In this document: piece after piece, positions 60,101-63,519 of the stretch
How the letters are laid out: every line of letters starts with the position of its first letter
Position numbering within the stretch: position 1 is the first letter of the stretch
DNA from: CAYUVH01 sp964448135
GTDB lineage: Bacteria > Verrucomicrobiota > Verrucomicrobiia > Limisphaerales > UBA8199
Direction of reading: 5' to 3'
Assembly (NCBI GenBank): GCA_964448135.1
Contig: CAYUVH010000060.1
Location: 1 to 63,519, forward strand
DNA length: 63,519 nt
Program-made: the position numbers and the translations under genes
The notes under the pieces: generated by a model
The model's database searches: none
What the model was told of the DNA's origin: nothing
What the model saw: the letters and a program-made list of their open reading frames with translations, nothing else

Positions 60101-60140
60101 CGTTACACCTTTTACATCCGTTACAAGCCGGTAAATATTT
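60101..60140 (+). repeat. Array L (TTACA, 9-10 bp)
   Basis: TTACA begins at 60103, 60112 and 60121, with a related TAA at 60132, followed by AAATATTT. The word CGTTACAAGCC matches the lexA-sense word of array F. It is on the sense strand of the gene at 60428. Confidence 0.5.
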
Positions 60141-60237
60141 GGCAGAATTGGTGTCAGCATCCGCACACGGACTCGTTTCGGATGGTTACAATTTGGGTTT
60201 CGGGAGAAAGCTGGGGAGTGGAGGCGGCAGTGGACCA

Positions 60238-60440
60238 GTTTTGGTGATGCGACGGGAACAGAAAGGCACCAATGAAAGTGCGAATCGGACGGACAGTGTC
60301 TTAATTTCAAATTTGAAATTTGAATGGGAAGCAAACGCGGGGAGCGGGAAGTAGTACACAAAACGGCAGCGCCTCGGTTTTGGTGATGCGCCGGTTGTGT
60401 GCGAGGTTGGGGGGAAGAAAGGCATCAATGAAAGTGCGAG
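60238..60440 (+). repeat. Tandem duplication of a 5' gene end
   Basis: TTTTGGTGATGCG and AAAGGCACCAATGAAAGTGC (60238-60290) recur at 60378-60440 as TTTTGGTGATGCG and AAAGGCATCAATGAAAGTGC. The second copy carries the start codon of the frameshifted gene at 60428. Confidence 0.7.
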
Positions 60441-60807
60441 TGGCGATGGCTTTGGGGATTTGGGTGGCGGTTTTGGCGGGGGTGCGTTCGCGGAGTGCGG
60501 ATGCGGTTTCACCGCCGGGAGCGCCGGCGGCGCCCAGGCAGGTAATCCCGGGCTGGCGCCCAGCGAGCCGGGGCTGACACGCCTGCCTTCGATCTTGAGC
60601 AACGGGGTGCCGGTGGCGACGAATATTTTGCCGGCTTTTGCCACCAACATTCCGCCGCTGATCACGAATATGCCGCCGGGAGTGACGAATTGGATTCCGG
60701 CGCTGACGAACCGGCCGCGGGGGCTGACGAATTATCCGCCGGGGTTGACGAACCAGGTGATTCAAACCAATGCGGCGACGAGCAGCAGCAGTTCGTCGCG
60801 GCGTTAG
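60428..60807 (+). pseudogene. Frameshifted exported Pro/Thr/Asn-rich protein
   Basis: The ATG at 60428 starts a signal peptide (MKVRVAMALGIWVAVLAG) whose frame stops at 60577. The expected continuation, with iterated TNxxPG(L/V)TN units (LITNMPPGVTNWIPALTNRP), is in the frame one base back and runs to 60807. A single-base indel near 60530-60545 would explain it. It may be a real mutation or a sequence error; programmed frameshifting is unlikely because no slippery run is visible. Confidence 0.6.
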
Positions 60808-60820
60808 CCGGAACAATTCA

Positions 60821-60995
60821 ATTGAAGGGCAGGCTCGCCCACCCCGGCCCTCTCCCCCCGGCGGCTTTGCACAAAAGGTGTTCAGATTTGAGCTTGAATG
60901 CCTTTGCTAAGCGTACATTCCCATGCTTTTGGACGCGCTGCGGCTTATAAAGCCGCGCTCCGGATTTTTTGTACGGTGTCTCCAGAGGAGAGGGA
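60821..60995. repeat. Cluster of dispersed repeats
   Basis: GGCTCGCCCACCCCGGCCCT (60828-60860) is related to 13796 and 29178. 60922-60970 is a fourth REP-like palindrome (GGACGCGCTGCGGCTTATAA, then AGCCGCGCTCCGG) followed by a T-run, which could terminate plus-strand transcription. Confidence 0.6.
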
Positions 60996-61064
60996 GAAGC
61001 TGCCGGATCGCCGGCCCGCCGCGGGTAGTTGGGTTTGATGCGCGGCGGGCCAGCGGTGTGGCAA

Positions 61065-62612
61065 CTAGCGCCGCGGTCTAAGGGGTTGGAGGGCGTTTTC
61101 GAAGACGTAGTTGGCGACTTTGCGGCCTTGGATGATGCCCTGGTCTTTGTCCATGCTCCAATGGATGCCGAGGTAGATGCGGCTTTGGGCGTTCTCGCTC
61201 TCGGCTTCGGAGAGTGACGCGAAGCTGCGCGGGATGAGCGGACGGACGTGGCCTTCGTTGTCGGTCGTGATGCCGTTGAACTCGTCGGAGACGAAGGTGA
61301 AGGGGATGCGGTCGGTTCCGTAAAACCGGCGCAGGAGTTGGAACACGGTGCCGCCGAAGGTAGCGTGGCCGGAGGGGCAGGCGGGGAATGGCGGGGTGAA
61401 GTTGGGCCCAGCCAGATTACTCGCGGGAGCGCCGAGCGGGGTGAAGGTGGGATCGGCTACGGTGAGCGGGTTGCCATCGGTGTCGGCTTCGCGGATGCCG
61501 GTGATGGGGCGCCAGAGTTGGAAGTGGAACTTGGATTCCCAGGAGGTGATGGCGGCGTCGCCCATGGCGAGATTGGCGAGAGCGAGCAGGCGGGCGAGTT
61601 CGAGGTCGCTGGAGTGCATGAGGTCGGCGATGCGCACGACGACCTGGTTATACATGCGGGGCGGGGCGCACAGGCTGGGGGTGCCGTCGTATGCCCAGAA
61701 GATGCCGATGAACGTTTGCTCGTCGGTGCGCTCGGTGGGGGTGTGGATGCCGTCGCCGCCGAGGCGTTTGACTTCATTGAAGGCCTCGGTGTAGGCGGCG
61801 CTGGTCAAGGGCGGAGGAGCATCGATGCGATACATGTCACTGCGGGGGATCACAAACGTTTTCACGCCGCCCCAATACGCGCCGATGGCGGTGGGGAACA
61901 GGCTGATGGGGTCCTGCCGCCATTTGCCGGGATCGGTGCTGGTGATGAATTCGGTGCCGACGAGCGGTTCGTCGTAGTCGGAGCCGTCATTGGCGCGCAG
62001 GGCGAGAATCAGCGTGGCCTCGCGTTTGCCGAGCGCGATGCCGTTGGCTTTGCCTGGATCGTTGCGCAATGCCTGGAGGTCGGCGGCGAGTTCGTCGTCG
62101 AAGATGGGTTTTTGCGAAGGGAACAGCGCGGAGAGGGTATCGTGCGCGGCCTGGGCGACGGCGGCGTTGATGCAGACGCGGTCGCGCGCGGGCGCGAGCG
62201 AGGTGTAGCCCTGGTAACCGCCGACGACGGCGTTGACCACATCGAACATGGCGACGTGGATGATGGCCATGGCACGGCTCGCGCGGCAGGGACCGAATTG
62301 CTCGCCGTAAACGCGGGTTTCGCCGGCGAGAGGGGGCGTGTGGTCGCGGCCGGTGGCGTCGGTGGCGATCTCGTTCCAGTCGCGAATGGAATCAATCCCG
62401 GGCCGGCGTTGATGCCGGTGGAAGGGTCGGACTGGTGAGCCGGCTTGATAGAACGGTCCGAAGGAACCTCGCGGGCCGTCGTGGTCGCCGCGGCCATCGC
62501 CGACTCCGCGATTGTCGTGGGAATGTTGTTGAGCGTGAGTTACCCCCAGAAACGAAAGCGTGATGATGGCGCTGCCGATTCGGAGCCATTGGATGTGGAG
62601 CCTGGTTTTCAT
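61065..62612 (-). CDS. Vanadium-dependent haloperoxidase-like phosphoesterase
   Basis: 515 residues from the ATG at 62612. A signal peptide ends near LGVTHAQQHSH, followed by a His/Gly/Asp-rich segment. The PAP2/haloperoxidase core shows FHFQLWRPIT, PSGHATFGG and SRIYLGIHWSMD, supplying the Lys/Arg/Ser-Gly-His and final Arg/His of the vanadate or phosphate pocket. It is probably periplasmic. Halide oxidation versus phosphatase activity cannot be told from sequence alone. Confidence 0.88.
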   Translation of the reverse strand: MKTRLHIQWLRIGSAIITLSFLGVTHAQQHSHDNRGVGDGRGDHDGPRGSFGPFYQAGSPVRPFHRHQRRPGIDSIRDWNEIATDATGRDHTPPLAGETRVYGEQFGPCRASRAMAIIHVAMFDVVNAVVGGYQGYTSLAPARDRVCINAAVAQAAHDTLSALFPSQKPIFDDELAADLQALRNDPGKANGIALGKREATLILALRANDGSDYDEPLVGTEFITSTDPGKWRQDPISLFPTAIGAYWGGVKTFVIPRSDMYRIDAPPPLTSAAYTEAFNEVKRLGGDGIHTPTERTDEQTFIGIFWAYDGTPSLCAPPRMYNQVVVRIADLMHSSDLELARLLALANLAMGDAAITSWESKFHFQLWRPITGIREADTDGNPLTVADPTFTPLGAPASNLAGPNFTPPFPACPSGHATFGGTVFQLLRRFYGTDRIPFTFVSDEFNGITTDNEGHVRPLIPRSFASLSEAESENAQSRIYLGIHWSMDKDQGIIQGRKVANYVFENALQPLRPRR

Positions 62613-62813
62613 GTTTTAGATGATCTGAGGCCGTCATTGCGAAGTCCCATCCCAGGCAACTCCTTTCCGTTGCCTTGGGTCGCCCGCCCTGCCGGACCAT
62701 TGTTGGTGCGACTTAAGCGCCATGAGGGCGCTACGATTTGGTTACGGAAACGACTTAGCTTAAGTTGCGCCAAAGTTGTTAGCGGTTGAAAAACTTTGGG
62801 GAAGGATGGCGAG

Positions 62814-62846
62814 TAGGATTAGGATTAGGAGTAGGATTAGGAGGGG
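62814..62846 (-). repeat. 6-bp array K (TAGGAT)
   Basis: TAGGAT/G begins at 62814, 62820, 62826, 62832 and 62838. In haloperoxidase sense it reads ATCCTA. It lies about 200 bp upstream of that gene. The rest of 62613-63044 holds only purine-rich sequence and environmental repeat words. Confidence 0.75.
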
Positions 62847-63035
62847 GAAGAAGGGAGAGGACGAAGACAAATACTGGTGGCTAATTGTGTGGGGTTGGAC
62901 GGGAGGGAGAATGCAGTTTGCAAGGGGAGAGAATTTCTGTTCGTGCAAAATGCGTGGTGAGGACGACTGGGCTTGGCAGTGAAAGGAAAGAGATCGGTCA
63001 CAGAGATACAGAGGCGCGGAGCAAGAAAACCCAAC

Positions 63036-63072
63036 CACGAAAACAGGGGCGCACTCACTCGAGTGCGCCCCT
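63036..63072 (-). terminator. Intrinsic terminator of the small basic protein gene
   Basis: A perfect 12-bp GC-rich stem (63045-63056 with 63061-63072) and a 4-nt loop are followed on the minus strand by GTTTTCG. It lies 35 bp past the stop at 63107. Confidence 0.65.
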
Positions 63073-63106
63073 GGCATTGAACAACCCAACCCGTAGAGAA
63101 ATTTAT

Positions 63107-63355
63107 TTACCTGGCGGCCCAGTGAAAGAGGGCCTCGGCGTCGGCTTTGCTGAGTTTGTCGAGCATGGCGCACGGTTCCTTGCCTTTGCTGAGATAGCCG
63201 CGGATGAAGCCTTTGCGAAAGGCTTCGATTTCCAGGAATCTCGCGCCGTAAACGGCCGCTTTGAGTGAGGCGACCGTTTGGTGTTTGTGCCCATTTGCGC
63301 GTGTTCGAGTGCGCATGGTCGTCTTCGGACCCGTTTGCCGTTTCCCTAACTTCAT
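63107..63355 (-). CDS. Small basic protein
   Basis: 82 residues from the ATG at 63355; longer frames enter the repeat at 63439. The N-terminal 27 residues are Lys/Arg/Thr-rich, and the rest is helical (AVYGARFLEIEAFRKGFIRG). A terminator follows. No family recognised; nucleic-acid binding is a guess. Confidence 0.6.
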   Translation of the reverse strand: MKLGKRQTGPKTTMRTRTRANGHKHQTVASLKAAVYGARFLEIEAFRKGFIRGYLSKGKEPCAMLDKLSKADAEALFHWAAR

Positions 63356-63438
63356 GATGTAGCTTGGGCCGGATCGGTCGGGGGTGCGACTGGAGGGTTC
63401 CTGAAGCGATTGAGGCAAATCCTGGGAGGGAGATTGAA

Positions 63439-63519
63439 CGGCGGGACAGATGGAAGAATTGCCCACAAGAAGGCACAAAAAGTCACGAAAAGGAGAAGGG
63501 TGGAATGAATTTGAAATTC
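63439..63519. repeat. 81-bp direct repeat, copy 2
   Basis: 78 of 81 positions match 59289-59369. The match may continue beyond the window. Confidence 0.9.

Overview
The window looks like chromosomal DNA of a high-GC, Gram-negative soil or freshwater bacterium of the Verrucomicrobiota, most likely the Pedosphaera/Limisphaera side of the phylum. The basis is gene style: many exported proteins with signal peptides or lipobox cysteines, an HpnN-like MMPL transporter, WPFY-repeat and RCC1/golvesin-type surface proteins, and verrucomicrobial-style C-terminal tails. Intergenic DNA is crowded with dispersed palindromic repeats. No rRNA, tRNA, CRISPR array or prophage was recognised. Assignment below phylum is inference.

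Layout. 1-1045 is gene-free and repeat-rich. 1046-8018 holds an exported protein, a membrane protein, HflX, a histidine phosphatase, a Lys-tailed membrane protein, a YfeS-like protein and an SGNH lipoprotein. 8130-13705 holds a WPFY-repeat outer-membrane candidate, a likely small RNA with its own promoter and terminator, and a ybjQ-yebC-MMPL operon. 13960-20579 is an envelope block on the minus strand (DUF1254, lipoproteins, Spy-like, SYLF, DUF2950, DUF3300). 21116-25628 holds a PfkB kinase, a DEAD-box helicase, a GT2 glycosyltransferase and a nucleoside hydrolase. 25629-31293 is a damage-response unit: lexA with a perfect 20-bp operator palindrome, then a single reading frame fusing an apparently active Y-family polymerase (DinB) to an error-prone DnaE2. 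31408-46424 is a mixed housekeeping and metabolic region (nucleotidyltransferase module, PhyH, SDR, hydrolase, epimerase, RnhB, NagB-like, TrpF-like, cupin, MalK-type ATPase, cytosine-deaminase-like). 46539-51083 is a large RCC1/golvesin secreted protein whose upstream region is split by an intact ISKra4-type insertion sequence with a 9-bp target duplication. 51250-58344 holds cardiolipin synthase, cysteine dioxygenase, a three-domain nucleotidyltransferase/kinase/phosphotransferase, a SET-domain protein and comM. 58345-63519 is mostly intergenic, with a frameshifted exported protein, a vanadium-haloperoxidase-like enzyme and a small basic protein.

The most unusual signal is non-coding. Upstream of many genes sit arrays of degenerate 7-11-bp words, each locus with its own word, and the C/A-rich strand is usually the sense strand of the gene downstream. 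Two arrays at unrelated loci (upstream of the DUF3300 operon and of comM) share a register to within 0-2 bp over about 120 bp, with a common GGGGCCCCC block and a GGGGTTTTT block exactly 40 bp apart. A third array sits directly upstream of the lexA promoter/operator, and a fourth has been separated from its gene by the insertion sequence. They could be phased protein-binding or DNA-bending modules, Rho-utilisation-like RNA signals, or a decayed dispersed element; the sequence alone does not decide.
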